DNA of 62,906 bases from Phoronis australis (GCA_002633005.1 NMRA01000410.1:25558-88463), one strand, 5' to 3'; counted from the stretch's first letter, positions 31,001 through 44,714 are shown. The notes: generated from the sequence alone by a model not told the origin. Translations and numbers: made by a program.

Positions 31001-34000
31001 GTGGTATCTTATCTCCCCAGTGAAAACCTCCATGTCTAAAGATTGTATGTGTATGTAAGAATGTGCACGTGATGTAACCAAAGAAAAAAATCGATGGAAT
31101 GCAGAAATGCAGTCTGACGTAAAACACAATATTACCATAGAATAAAACTTAATTTCCTATTGTGTTATTTTGCACAAAAGTTAATGTCACTGGCAGATGT
31201 TGTTTATTTTTCTGTTTTTAAAGGTTGACTACAGTGTGGTAAATATTCAAAAAAGTTTACCATTACGAAAGCTACATGAACTATGCTCATCAAGAACTGC
31301 CAAATTTCTTAAAGCTAATTTTCAAAGGAAAATGTGACAGAATTCTCTTTCCCATTTATGCAAAGTGGAATGCCTAACGGGAGAAGAATTACCATAATCC
31401 CCCCATTTGACATATTTTTTCCGATATTGTGACCTCCAGTAAAATGTTTGTGAACAACAAGTCTTCATTCCTGTGCAAAGTTTTCTAGTCACATGAAATC
31501 CAGGCCATGATGAGCATATATTTGTTGTCAAGACAACAATTATGTTAAAACATATGATTCCATGCCTCATCTCTGTGTCTCAGTCTGGGGTATGATTAAG
31601 ATTACCAAGGTCATGGCCAATCTTAACACTTTATTCCAAACAATAATTGGATAAGGGGCTGCAAAGCAAATAGAAACTTGTGTAATAATAAACACTTCAC
31701 TTTGCTTAGAAGCACTTATATTATTTAGATATAGAAGCTTTATTTGTGCCTCTAGTTAAAGTTTGTCACAAACAGTTCAGGGATTACTTAAGAAAAGCAT
31801 GGCTATGGGTCAACTGACCCACACGTGCTCAAGTCACAGGTCAATTTGGAGAACTAAGGGTCGCAGTGGCATTTTTTGTCTTTTTGAAATTCAGTTTCTT
31901 TTTGGGTGGAAGCGTTTTAATAAGTATGATTTCATCTGCAACCTCAGAGCATTACGCAGTGATCAGTGATAGATCAGTACTTCAAAAACCAAACACATAA
32001 ATTCATACTTGGGATCTCACTATGTATATTAACAATTTGCATAATCATTTCACTAATATTGTTGTTTTGGTCACTGACCGACATTTGTTTTGATCAGCGT
32101 TCTGCACAGTCGCTGATATTATTAAAGATAAAGGCATGACTGCAACGCAACTTTAATGCTCTTGTAGCTTATAAAAACAAAAATTGAATTTGGCGTTTTA
32201 CTCCATAAGCCTCATTATAGTCTTTACCATGGTAGGATTACATTTCCATTACTATCAAGAACATCAAAAACCATGAACTACGTATGTAAGAAAACGCTTC
32301 AAAGTTCCTTGGGGTTGACCTACTCTAAAATTGTGAATCGAAATTGGTGCAAGCATGCATTACATGGGACTTCATTTGGCACTAACTGAAGATTGGATCA
32401 GGCGTGTTAGTTTTTATATGACAAAGCCTTTTGCGTCCATGAACACTTATATAGTCAAGATACAGGGCACAGTCCCCATAGACTTGTGTAGGGTTTGTTT
32501 ACTCCTTCACAATTAGCAAAACTTTTTATCAACTCAACTTCAAAGAACTGAAGTAATCAGTTCTCTTCAGTGTTGTGGCTAATTATCAAGAAGACATCCA
32601 AAGGTATAATGACCCCGTCCAACTGCAGAACCAAGGATGAACAAGTACAAATACCAATTTTGTTGCTAAGAAAACATAATTATTGATAATCATACTATTC
32701 CCCACAGAGATAAAACGAAGGACACTTAAATTAAAGACTCAAAAATTGTGGATGCTAAACTGAGCTTAAGGCACTTAAAAACAAACTTTTTGAGAAATTG
32801 GCCAGAGAGCTAGACATCCTTGACTTCATGTGTACTGAAGTCAGTCAAATAAACATTAGGCAAATATTACACTAACAGAATTTGCACACAAGTGGACAAA
32901 GTGTGCATTGTTTACTCCAGAGTATCCGGAATTCCTAGGCACATCAAAGGCTTGATGGTGCCATCATGCATTGAAGTAAGCTTAGGTCACTGATCATGGG
33001 CTTGGCTGAGCGTTTTAGATGAGATAATTGCTATTGCAAACCAACATGCCTGTATAGCACACAAGTTCCAAAGTAAAAAAAAAAAACATCAATAACTAAG
33101 GCAAATGACCAACATGATTATTTTTAAAATTAAAAAGTAAATAGTAGCCATCTTTGAATTTGCAAAATCGATGCATTAAAAACAGGTTTTCTTCACCATC
33201 GCGGATAAGCCACAAGCATTAATTTGTGAATCGATTAAGACGAGTTAGTCACAGTCTAGCGCAGGCTCACTAAAGGTGCTAGGGAAACAATTCTAAATGG
33301 TAGCGTAGGAGCTGTCTCGCACACATCAGCGGATTGCGGACATTGTACTGTTGGAAGTAAGGCACCCACCATCTAGACTGGATCATCACCAACAGTAGGT
33401 CAGTAGTGATTAACCTTTTCACACAGCGCATCTTTAAATATATCTGATGCAAACATAACGCGTATTTAATTAACTGGCTACCTGCTAGTGCTAACATGAA
33501 TGCTTTCACCGTATTTTGCACAAGAGTATGATCAAATGAGATAACGTTACATCTCACGCGAGTACAATGCACTAAAGCTAACAGAACCATTTGATATGAG
33601 CAGTAAATTCTCGCACTCATATAAGGCAAGGTTATGCTGAAACCGTCCAGTTATCAATTTTAACTCAACAACAAGCGAGATGCGTATTTTCTGGGAGTTG
33701 AAAATCTGCTGAGATGAACATTCACAAACACACAAGCACTCAAAAGAAAGTATCACTACCGAGTCCTCATATTGAGCGTAGGTAGTTATGGCAAACATGG
33801 GTGCTTAAAAGGGAAAATTTAGACATTTTGGGGATAGGCAGCCGAGCCAAAGAAGAGACTTAATCTGGACAAGATTGGTAACTATAGTGAATAACATTTA
33901 TTTTTTGCTTTTGGAAACTTTAGTCTAAGTAGATCATCTTCGAACCAGATAACTGATAATTCAACACTTAGGTGGAAGAATTTACCACCTTTAAACTTTA

Positions 34001-34489
34001 GCATCTTTAAACTTGAACATATCTACAGCATTTTCTTTAGCTGATAAAAACAAGACAATGGACTGACCAAACATTAAAAATACCGAGCTTTTGCAAACTG
34101 AATTTTTGTACCCCGCCTGATTATATCTGAAGGAATAAACATTTAAGTGATAAAAAATAAACAGATCTGAGCACACTATAACCTGTTTAAAGAGGCATGC
34201 TGTTCCAGGTACATAAACTAGTAGTTACTTAGATAAGGCTCTTTACCCTAGTACAACGTGAGGGCACAGACAGACACATTAGAGATAACGCAATTCAAAT
34301 ATCGCACTTGCGTTTTGATTTCATCACTTTCTCATGTCATGGTGCATCAAAAGGAAATGCGTTGACACATTTTCTCTTCAGTTTCGCACACAAATGATTG
34401 TGCTAAAATAGCAATTTTCCATTTTTCCATAAGAAATTAATTTGTCAAAATGCTTAAAAAGAGCAATGCGGAGCGTTGAAATACACCCA
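25021..34489. other. Gene-free flank upstream of HNF4
   Basis: I see no supported coding exon in these 9.5 kb. All open frames are short, without recognisable domains, and mostly explained by chance. There is an AT-rich run at about 27060-27110, a short direct repeat of CTGACACGGCGCAA-like sequence at about 26226-26260, and an A11-type run near 33077. A distal HNF4 promoter could lie here but is not demonstrable. Confidence 0.5.
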
Positions 34490-36195
34490 CGAATGCATTG
34501 CAAATGGTGTGCTTTTAGAGTTATTTATTTGTACCATAAAAATGGCCACTAGATGGCGCAAAAACATACAATCCATCCAAAAACAGGAACATGCCATATT
34601 TCATAAAAATCTGTCAAGGAAGTTCAGAGAAACAAAGGAATAAAATGAAATTGCCACTAGTGGACACAGTGTACGTTGGATCTGCCTGAAAGTCGCTGTT
34701 GTCTGTTGTTATCTTCATATAAATACAGTTAATAAATTTAGTAAAGATCCTGCAGTGGTTTTAGGAGATACAACTATGGGCATAAAACAAAACTACAACT
34801 AGGAGGTGCCACAGTAGTCAGTCACCATCATCAAAGGTCGTCTTCACACTGAGAACATATATGCCAATTTTCAAATGATTTGGTTGATACAATGGTGGAC
34901 ACCAAAAACAAGATTTGAAAACAGCAAAAAATGGCCACTAGGTGGTGCAAAATACCTAGATTCCATCCAAAAACAGGAAGATAGCGTCAGCCCACCAATA
35001 GATGCCGCGCTAGTTTTGAACCTAACTGATATACAAGGGGTTGACAGTTATAGTCAAAAAAGTTTATGAAAATCTGTTGAGGACCTTTGAAGATACTGAG
35101 TTAAATGTAAAAAAACTAAAATTGCCACTAGGGGGCATAGCAGTAGTCAGATCAGTCCGAAAGTCGTCATCATCTGTAGTCAACATCATATAAATACACT
35201 TGCTAAATTAAGTAAAAATCCTGTGAACGGTTTAGGAGATACAGCCATAGGCGCAACAAAAACAAAACTGCCACTAGGAGGCGCCACAGTAGTCGAAATC
35301 GTCAGAAAATCATCGTCAACCATCCTCTTTATAGTAAGCACATACATGCCAATTTTCACAATCATCCTTTGAGCGGTTTGGTTGATAGAGAGGTGGACGC
35401 AAAAAAAGACTCGAAAACAGTAAAAATGGCCTCTAGGTGGGGCAAACTACGTTGAATCCATCCGAAAATAAAAGGATAGCGTCACCACACTAATAGGTGC
35501 CTACATATTAAATTTCATAAAAATCCGTTAGGGACTTTTGAAGATACAAAGGTAAACGTAAAAAAATAAAATTGCCACTAGGGGGCACACTGGTTGTAAG
35601 ATCTGTCCAAAAGTCGTCGTGGTCTATTTTTAACATCATATAAATATACTCACTAAATTTCGTAAAGATCGTGCGAACGGTTTAGGAGATACAACCATAG
35701 GCGCAAAAAAACAAAACTCCCACTAGGGGGTGCCACAGTAGTCGAAATCGTTGGAAAATCATCGTCAACCGTCCCCTTCATAGTAACCACAAACAATCAT
35801 CTTTTGAGCAGAGGGGTGGACGTAAAAAAGAGACTCGAAAACAGAAAAAATGACCACTAGGTGGCACAAACAAGGTCGAATCCATCCGAAAATAGAATAG
35901 CGTAATCTCACTACTAGGTGCCTACATACCAAATTTCACGAAAATCCGATCAAGACTTTTGAAGATACAAAGGTAAGCGGATAAAACTAAAATTGCCACT
36001 AGGGGACAAACCGAAAGTTCGCTCATGCCGTCCCATTCATGAATGGAACATATGTGCCAAATTTCATGAACGTTTGTCAAAGGGTTTTGGAGATAGAGCA
36101 GCGGACGCCTGACGGACGCCGCCCAGACGGACGGACAGAGAATTGACGGCATAATGCGTCCACATATAAATATGAGGGTGCATAAAAATTAAGCA
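34490..36195. repeat. Tandem-repeat element carrying CTCF-like motifs (main array)
   Basis: Large units begin near 34541, 34930, 35425 and 35849 (spacings 389, 495 and 424 bases). Each unit holds about three subunits built around CCACTAGGKGGC. Motif starts include 34546, 34654, 34797, 34935, 35125, 35271, 35430, 35575, 35720, 35854 and 35996. Between motifs are shared phrases such as TTAGGAGATACA and CCAAATTTCA. The 3' edge has a GACGGACG-rich segment, then TATGAGGGTGCATAAAAATT. The motif fits the published CTCF core (CCASYAGRKGGCRSY). There is no open frame. Confidence 0.9.
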
Positions 36196-36359
36196 ACGTT
36201 TTGTTTAATCAAAACATTCAGTTACACTTAACATGTCATAACCATGGTGATAATGAGAGCAAAATTTGAACATGGAATGTAATCCACAACAATCAAAGGC
36301 CTGGTGTTTTATGATTTGTAGTTTCAATGCACTGACACTGGACTATATAAATGGCACTG

Positions 36360-36613
36360 CAGTAAAATGTCAACAATTTCGGACAAAAATAATTGCCAAA
36401 ATTACTTTTTTTGATTACACAAGGTCCTTTAACATTGCTGTGGATGCTTATCTTTTTTCAAAATATTTTCTAATGGTAGTACCTATGATACAGAACTTAA
36501 ACATGGTACAGCATTGATTTGATGCCACACCTCGTTTGTATAAAAATGAGAAAATAAAATTTCACTTTTTACTTGTGCGCCATGTTGTGTCCTAAATTGG
36601 GGACATTTCACTG
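36360..36613. mobile_element. CAGTAAAATCTCACC-family MITE (about 254 bp)
   Basis: The left end is CAGTAAAATGTCAACAATTT. The right end, reverse-complemented, is CAGTGAAATGTCCCCAATTT, followed inward by AGGACAC. CAGT termini suggest a pogo-like source. TA follows the right end; the left flank has decayed. It is non-coding. Confidence 0.85.
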
Positions 36614-36939
36614 TACTACATGAATATGTACATTATCACCAATCATGCGAAATATTCCACCTCAAAATAACTTCCAGCGACATAGTACATTAAAAAGAAA
36701 TAACCGACTGACACGATCCCGTCTGAAGTTTTAGTAGATGGAGCCTAGCACGCTGATGAAAGACCTCAGGCAACATTGGCTAGTGTCCAAAAGATTTGGC
36801 TTAGTATTATTTGATTGTGTACCAACACTAAATAAAGAACAGAGCATCTCCCCTGTCTGTTCTCCCCAACAAACAAATTTCATTCCAGCAGTCACACGCA
36901 TTGCTGGGCCCAATAACACATGACCAATGCAGAGTGTCC

Positions 36940-37615
36940 AAATGTGCATATGGCTGCACTGCAAACGGTGTGCTTCTAGTTTTTTTGGTTATAAAATTAT
37001 TAGCCATTGGCACAGAATACATCCACCTTGTACGAGATTGGGAAGGCATTGTCACCTCTACAACAAAAAACTATTTGCCAAATTTCATGAAAATCCGCTA
37101 CGAAACTTAGAAGATACATAGACAAACGTAAAATAAAACTAAAATATCCACTAAGGGGACACAGCAGTAGTCAGATAAAGGTCTGAAACTCATCATCATC
37201 CATTGTCTGCTCCATTGGAACACATCTTTTAAAGTTCACTAAGATCCTGCAAAGGGTAAGTTAAGGAGCAACATCTATAGAAGCAAAAAAATCGGTACTA
37301 AGGGGTGCCAAAGTTAAGTCGAACCTGTCCGAAAATCAATGTCAGCCAGTCTTCTCATCAAAGACATCTCTTAATTTTCACAATGATCCTTCAAGCAATT
37401 TGGCAGATAGAGGCAGTCACAAAAAATGGACTAAAAATGTCAAAAATGTCCACTAGGTAGTGCAAATATGTTACATACGAAAATCAAAAGCTGTTCTGGT
37501 CTCCATAGCAGAAGCTTATTTGCCACATTCCTTGAAAATCCATCAAAGAACTTCGAAGATACAAACGTAAACGTAAAAAACTAAAATTGCACATATAAAA
37601 TGTGGGCGCATAAAA
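36940..37615. repeat. Second, decayed copy of the CTCF-motif element
   Basis: The leader GCAAACGGTGTGCTTCTAG (36959-36977) matches GCAAATGGTGTGCTTTTAG just before the main array. The body repeats the same phrases, with eroded motifs near 37148 (CCACTAAGGGGACAC), 37290 and 37450 (CCACTAGGTAGTGC). The end ATGTGGGCGCATAAAAAT matches the end of the main array. This shows one mobile or duplicated unit present twice. Confidence 0.8.
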
Positions 37616-37620
37616 ATGCT

Positions 37621-40600
37621 GAGCAAATACATGTAACTTTTGACTGACTCCGGCATTTCATCCTTGTTTAGCTGTCAAAGTTCAATTCTTACCCGAAGCC
37701 GTCTTTGAGGTTTAATAATTTTACCAAGCTCATCCAAACTTGACTAATGTGCTAGCAACTCGGGTCACACAAAATACGTTTGTGTGCCATTTTCAAATCT
37801 GCAATTTTAGGGTTGGCGAACACCAATAAATTCTGAAGCATTTCCTTGAGTTGCTGATGACTTGATGTTAATGTCGATAACCGAAATTGAATCCTATCAC
37901 GGCGAGGGACCCCATGAGAGCACTTTTATGAGAGTAGAAGGCCCAATTCAATTTTCGTTGTTTAGCCAGAGATACAAGGCGAAATGCAGCTCTAAATAGA
38001 ATTTAGTTAGCAGACGTTTTTATATTCTGTGAATGCTCAGAATCTGCAGTGAGCATTTTATGAGCACCTTACTGTTTTTTGCACTGTATTGCGAGTGTGC
38101 AATAAAAAGAGTTCCATTCCATATGCTGTGTCAGCATCCCAACACAATATTGAAGACAGGTGACCTATTTGTTTAACTGCTGGGACAGCTATGAATAATT
38201 TGATCAATTCCTCACAATAGAATTGCCATGGTTTCCATGTGAAAATTGATGAAAATCATCCCATGTATTTTTCAAGCAAATTTGTACCAGGGAAAATTGT
38301 AGCAGTCAGACACGAATGTGATGAAATTCTGACTCCTTTGTGGTTCCACCAAATTTCGATGAATTAATACCGGGGAAAAATTAGTCATGACCTACGTGGT
38401 TTTTTTGACTGAATAAAAATTCATTGTTATTTGTATCATAAAGCCACCAGTGTTGGCGCATGCAATGTACCACACTGTGTAGTGTCAGTATCTGCCAACA
38501 GGGGCGATTCTGGTAGTTATGAATTCTTTTGGGAAACCACCTTCTGTGAAATTAGTCCAGTGCATTTTTTCAAAAAATATTTCAAAATGCATGGGAATGG
38601 GATGGGCGCCAGCAAGGAACTATTGGATTCTTCCTTTATTGTAGAGAATTTCTCGCTTACACTGGTCACCACTCAGACTCTCTTTGCCCAAGACAACTTT
38701 CAGGATGCCTATTCAGCATGCCCTTTGTATTGATGTGGATCTGAGCTTATGAAGTAGAAAGGTAATTGCTAGCACTACTGTCTCAACAGTTATTACACCC
38801 AAACTGGTTTTCTCTGGCACTTGCAGAGTTACAGGGGACAACTGTGGACAGTTAGTTTTAACTTGGGTACATTTTAAATATTACAACATGACTAAAAATT
38901 TTTATTTGTGTTTATCTTGACAAAGGGCCACTTCCTAAAGGAACGATAGTTTTAAATGTTTCATACCAGTTTTTATTATTTCATTATTAATACTCCTGTC
39001 TACTTGTTTTTTTCTTACCGGGAAAGGGTTGATAGGTTCTTTTTATTTCATTTTTAAACTTGAAGTACCAAAACAATCATGGTAGATTTTGATCGCCAGC
39101 GAAAGTTAATTAGTTTAGTTAATTGTGAACCCATCCCTAAAATTTCCAGATTACACCTACACTAAACATGTCACAGCAAACAAAACTAAACCTGTCAGTA
39201 GTTCAAGTTTAATCTTTATTGGAACTCAAGTCGTAAAATGTAAACAAAAATGCAAATATGGCGATGACCACATTGAAGATTTGGAGTCTCTGGACAATTT
39301 CGGTTGCACTGACTAACTATTCTAGGTTTTTGTCAGTGATAAAAAATGAAGAGTGGGCTCAAGCTAAGTACAACTGTTTCCTAGTAAAAATCTGGTTAAA
39401 CGAGATTGAAAGAATATTAAAAGTACAATCTATGAGATATTGTTAACTCTGATCAGCGTTTGTAAATCCACCGAGTATATCAATACGTACTGTCATTTAT
39501 CTTCAATCGTGCCCAATGTTTTTAACTTACCGATATTAGTTCATCGATTTTTAAAAATCAAAAACCATATTTGGTTGTTTTTTCCAGCTGAATACCGCCG
39601 TGGCGTTCGTTTTTAACGAAAATTATTGGTTAATGCATTTTGAAAATTTGCCATTATGTACAGGCAGAGATCGATGTTTACTACCATTAATGGTCGGATA
39701 ATTACACTTAATTGGGTCTTGCTCGCACCGGAAAATACCGTCATCCCAACTGTATCCGACTCCAGTGCCAACCTGGTAAAAGCCGCTCAGAAGGACGAGC
39801 GAGCGGTGAAAATTACCCCATATCTTTAGAGATACGTTACTTCCTTGTAAGCGTATTATTCCCGGTATGATCTCAAGCACTTTTGAATTGAATCAAACTA
39901 CTTCAGTAGAGAACGTCATTGCTACATACACTACTCCAAATATTTGTCCAGATGTCCAATTTCCTGGTAAGTGCCAGTGCTGTATCTCACACTAAATCTT
40001 TGCTGTGACAGAAAATGTAATTTCATTTTGCCAAATTTCTTAACAATAATAAAATCAAGAAAATTTTACTATTTAGTGCAAAAAGAACAAAAGCTGCAAC
40101 CTGACAGAAGTCAATAAGCTGACCTTACGGAATTCTTGTCGGAAATTCAAAATACGCATTATCATCATTATCATATTTCCCATGATAATTTGCATTCACT
40201 TTCAAACTACTACGTAGCCAAATTGAACCATTTTCAAGGAATTTTACGCAGGTAAAATAATTTATCTCCAACCCCCAGCCTTTTCATTTGTGACAAACAA
40301 GATAAAAATGAAAGCGCAATGATTGCTATGATGTATGCGTCAACTAGCCCGAAAACAATGGAACAGGTACACTCAACTTAATTATCACGTCCATTAAGCT
40401 ATCAACTGTATTGTGTTGGAATGATAGGTTTATTACATAGCCCCCATAACAAACAACTCTGTTCAAACAAGTCATGATTTGGGAGGCAAGATGAGCTGTT
40501 CTAATCACAGAAATTATCAGTTTGACTTGAAAGAACAAACACAGTTTGGGAATCTAGTACATTCCGAGATAGTTACAGCGAGGTTGTGGGTTATTCCCAG

Positions 40601-43119
40601 CAGTTATCACATGCAAATGACAGCTAAGTTTAATTTGGTATCCTTATGCAAATTGGATAACCTTGCAATCAACCAATCAACTGCAAACTTGTGTATTGCA
40701 GCACACACCAGTACTACTGAAATTGTGGTATGTTATCAGTTACACATTGGCAGTTTTGCAGTTGCAGATTTCATGGGATATCTGCTAATGGATTGTAGGA
40801 CACACAAGTTTCCCAGCAGAATGAAACCAACCAACGAAAGCAAAGAATGTACACCTACATTTTCAGCCAACAGATGGCACAGAAAATGAAAATCCCACAA
40901 GACAACAATTTGCAGGTTTCCAAACTTGCAAAAAAGATGCAATCACCATCTTGTTCCAAAATCTTGTAAGGTCTATAGCCAGTCAGATGGAAAAACAGCA
41001 TGATGTCTTAAAAATCTTTGCAACAGGTTACAAAATGACCTTGCTTATCTATTCTTGTCTATTCTCTAAATGCAAAAAGGTCCGTGGGATATTCAAATTC
41101 CTTTTCAATACCAAACGGAACCATCATAATCGAATTGTTATTTATTTACTCACACTTTATGGTAAACATTTGACATGGCTGTTTCTGAGGAGTGAGTGGG
41201 GGAGCATTCAAATTTCACTACTTTCATTGTAGGTATTAAAGTTAAGATCTCTCTGATAAGTAGGGGCATACATAACACAATTCAATTTTCAATGACAGTC
41301 TCCAATGGGCAGGTAAAGAATGGTGTCATGAACAGGCAGTGCCAGTTACCACTGATGCCACACTTAATGTGGTAATTGATCTATTACACACAATAGGACC
41401 TTGGATCAGATTCCCAGATTAAAAGGCCAGAAATGTCAGTACAAATCTACTGTACCATGGCAGCTCAGTTTTTAATGGAGCCCACCCCCCTTCCCTTACA
41501 GAAAAGGGGCAAACAGACCTAAAAATTTAGTCCCAACTGTTCATCCCACTGCTCAAAATCTCAAAATGACACCTGTTATTTACCTGTTGAACAACAAGAG
41601 TGACCCAGACATAAGTAGCTGTGGAAACTCTGGGTTTGGTATGATGATAACTGGGATACTCTTGATTTGTAATGATATGTAACAATTACATAATGAGATA
41701 GTTCATTAAGCAGTTAGTTATCCATAGATAAGGATGAATCTCAGCGGTGTACAGGAGTGATGTAGTTAATCTGCTACCAATTGATAAGACACCTTTCATA
41801 TCACCTGAGAAAACTGATCACGATAGTCGTCTTACATCGCAGCAAAAACTCCCAAGTTTGGACAGTCTTTAAAATTTGAGACACCGTAATTCAAACTGAA
41901 ACTGAATTTTCTTAATCCAGAAGATTAGGACATGGGATGATTTTTGGGATTCATCATATTTTTCTACTATTGGAAATTGCATTTTACACCAACAGAGTCT
42001 GAAAGTAGACTTGCCATAAACAATAGTTCCTAGGACATTTTCAAGCATTCCCATTGTGTGTTACACCGAAGTGAACAATTGTTTGTTGTTGATCATAATT
42101 TTTTTACTTTGGACGGCCAATATTTGCCTATTTCTGAAATTTAATTGGTACATGCTCCGACCTTGAGCAAAATAATCAAGTTTTCACCGTACCAAAACGG
42201 AGAATTTTAATGTACACTTTGCAACCACGAATGCATTTTGAAAGAGGCTAATAGAGTCCTTTCACATTCATAATATGCTTGCCCAGAAGCACAAAAAGTC
42301 AGCGCGAGGGCACGAGACAGCGTGAAAGTAGTCGAAGGGGCATTGCTTTCTTTAGGTTTGTGTGCTTGCCCAAAGCAAGAACAACTTCTTGTATGGTGAA
42401 ATATTTGTAAAATGCCTTTACTACTGGGTCAGGGTGGACAAGATTTTTGTTGTGCATTAGTGTGCAGACGTAAATTGGAAATGTGAATTTTTTACACTAA
42501 GTTACAGAACAGAGCCTAACACTAACACCACCAGGACTTAAATTGCAGTCATAGGCCCTGCCCATATTTTGTTTAGAAAACTTGTGACTAAGTCTGCGCA
42601 AACCAGACAATTGCGTAAACCGAAAATATATGCAGCTTTCAACAGCTTTTAATATCACGAGCGAAGGTTTGACAGATAATTCTCCCAGAGTCGGTTCATG
42701 GAGTTGAAACTTGCTACAAGCAATTACGACGTGGATTTACCAAGCGGTTTGTGGCCCAAATGGACTGGAGTCGGTGAACCGATATCTTGGGTTTCTTAGA
42801 CATATAGCATCTGTTGTTGTGACTTTTTTGAGACTTTCATTTCACTTTGAAACATTCATTTTTGGTTTTTTTATACTCAAAATACCACCATATTTGTTTA
42901 TACTTCGCTACAAATAACCTAATTTTACTAAGCATGAGTTACAAGTTGCGTTTACAAATTACACCTCGCCCCTTGGTGTGGCAATGTCTGTAAACGCTGT
43001 TGTCGTGGCATGAGTCTGATGACATCTACACATGCTATAAATCGTATCGACTAAATAAAAATATGCTTTCATGTTCATTTGAATAAACTTTTGGGACAAG
43101 TAAATGAAAGCGCTCCGAG
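37621..43119. other. Gene-free region
   Basis: I see no coding exon or RNA gene. An open frame of 136 codons at 40479-40889 has no recognisable domain. A segment at about 40020-40070 resembles the interior of the 10.8-kb MITE family. The rest is unassigned AT-rich DNA. Confidence 0.5.
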
Positions 43120-43420
43120 GAGCGACACTTGGCGAAATTAACAGAAAAGACAACGATAGAGACGAATATGAAGATGATGGTGTCGATGATGAACAATAAA
43201 AGTAATGATAACATTCACAAGACGAACGTTGAGGCCAGACATCAGTAAGTATAGGCTACAGTCTTGAGCGACACTTGGCGAAATAAATTGAAAAGACGAC
43301 GATGTAGATGATGACGAAGATGACAAATATGATGACGATGGTGATAATGCTGAACAACATCATAACATTCATATGACGCACTTAGATGTCATAAATCAAC
43401 AAGAAATAGGCTACAGTCCT
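43120..43420. repeat. 146-bp imperfect tandem duplication, GATGA-rich
   Basis: Both copies start GAGCGACACTTGGCGAAAT (43120 and 43266) and end near AATAGGCTACAGTC or TATAGGCTACAGTC. The middle is rich in GATGA/GACGA trinucleotides. An inverted match AATTTCGCCAAGT lies at about 43999-44011. The duplication may therefore sit at one end of a larger element of about 0.9 kb. Confidence 0.75.
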
Positions 43421-44150
43421 GTTCAATAGGAGCTAAACCAACATCAATGCAGCCAGAGCGCTCAACAAAGGAACAGCGCTATCACAAAATCTCAACTTCG
43501 AAAAGTAAACGTCCAAGCGAAAAATGGAAAACATCTTCTGAAAGCTCGTTCAAAACTCTATCTAAATTGATAGTATCGCCAAATTCCATAAATTTTTCGA
43601 AAAAAATGAAATTTTGCGTATTTTTTGAAATTCAAAGTCACATAACTCGAAAACAGTAAGTCTGAGAAAAAATTGTAACAGGTCATCTGAAAGGGTATAC
43701 CTCAAAGAATCCACATGCAAAAATTCATGTCATTTTCTCTTCCCGTTAAAATGGCACCCCAGCACAACTGAAAATGGGTCAACATGCGCCAGATCCACCA
43801 TCTTGGAAACAATATATGGAATGAACATCTAAACACGATAACTCAAAATCCTTCATGAGTCATTTAAAGCTAGGCTTCCAGCACTTCCGGAGCTACACGT
43901 TGTGTGTAAATTTCATGTGGTTAGGACGAAAATTGCGACCTGTAGAATGAGAACAAAAAAAAATTGACGTCAGAGCAACATACTTAGCGAATCAATTTCG
44001 CCAAGTAATAAACAAAACAAATAATGTGACACACAGGATCTCGTGGGAATGTATAGTCAGAAAATTTCAGCGCTAAAAAACGGTCCATTCTTTACCCAGA
44101 TCATTAGGAAACTGTGCCGTTTAATATAAATATGTGGGTGCATAAAAATT
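43421..44150. repeat. Unclassified element sharing its end with the CTCF-motif element
   Basis: It ends with ATGTGGGTGCATAAAAATT (about 44123-44141), nearly the same string that ends the two arrays at 36.2 and 37.6 kb. The body differs and contains one AAAATGGCACCCCAG. It may be a related or chimeric element. Boundaries on the left are uncertain. Confidence 0.45.
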
Positions 44151-44714
44151 GGCCAAAACGCTGTGATAGGTTTTTATTTGTTGACAACAGTTTGGAGTTG
44201 ATGCGCCTCTACATTAATGTTTTCATTCAGCGTGGTAGATAATTGACGTTTGTGATGTGACATCGGACAAAAGACTGAACCTGGCGATTAACATAAGAAA
44301 GATTGATACCAGGCCTCTGAAAACCTGGTGTCGTCTGGAACATGGACCAAAACAGGAGTAATAGTTGCAATCTGCTGTGTTCCCTAGAAGAAGGAAGATA
44401 GACAAAGAATAGTGCATTGTGGGAGACTTATTAGGAGTAACATGGTTGACTGACAGATCGCGCATGTGTTGTTCAAGCAGCCTACCAAAGAGTGACGGAA
44501 AATCGGGCTCTTCAAAGCAGTAGCGTAAAAAGAGCAACCAGTCTGAAAATAAAAAATCAGAAATTGATGTTCAAAACGCCCGCATTTGTTTTTCCATCCA
44601 CAATGAATGACTTCAAATAAATTAACAAAGTATAGTTTCAGTAAAGAATAGTTAACTTAAGATGAAGCCAGAACGTCATTACTTTTGATGCCAAACTTTT
44701 CAATTGAGATTTTT

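Noticed and set aside
34490-37615. CRISPR-like array
   Set aside because: Units are hundreds of bases long and diverged, with short shared motifs, in a eukaryotic genome; not a CRISPR.
40479-40889. 136-codon plus-strand frame
   Set aside because: No domain, no convincing splice context and ordinary base composition; probably chance.
44223-44542. Possible minus-strand exon after an acceptor-like TTTTCAG
   Set aside because: The frame is open for about 105 codons, but no family is recognised and no partner exon is found nearby.
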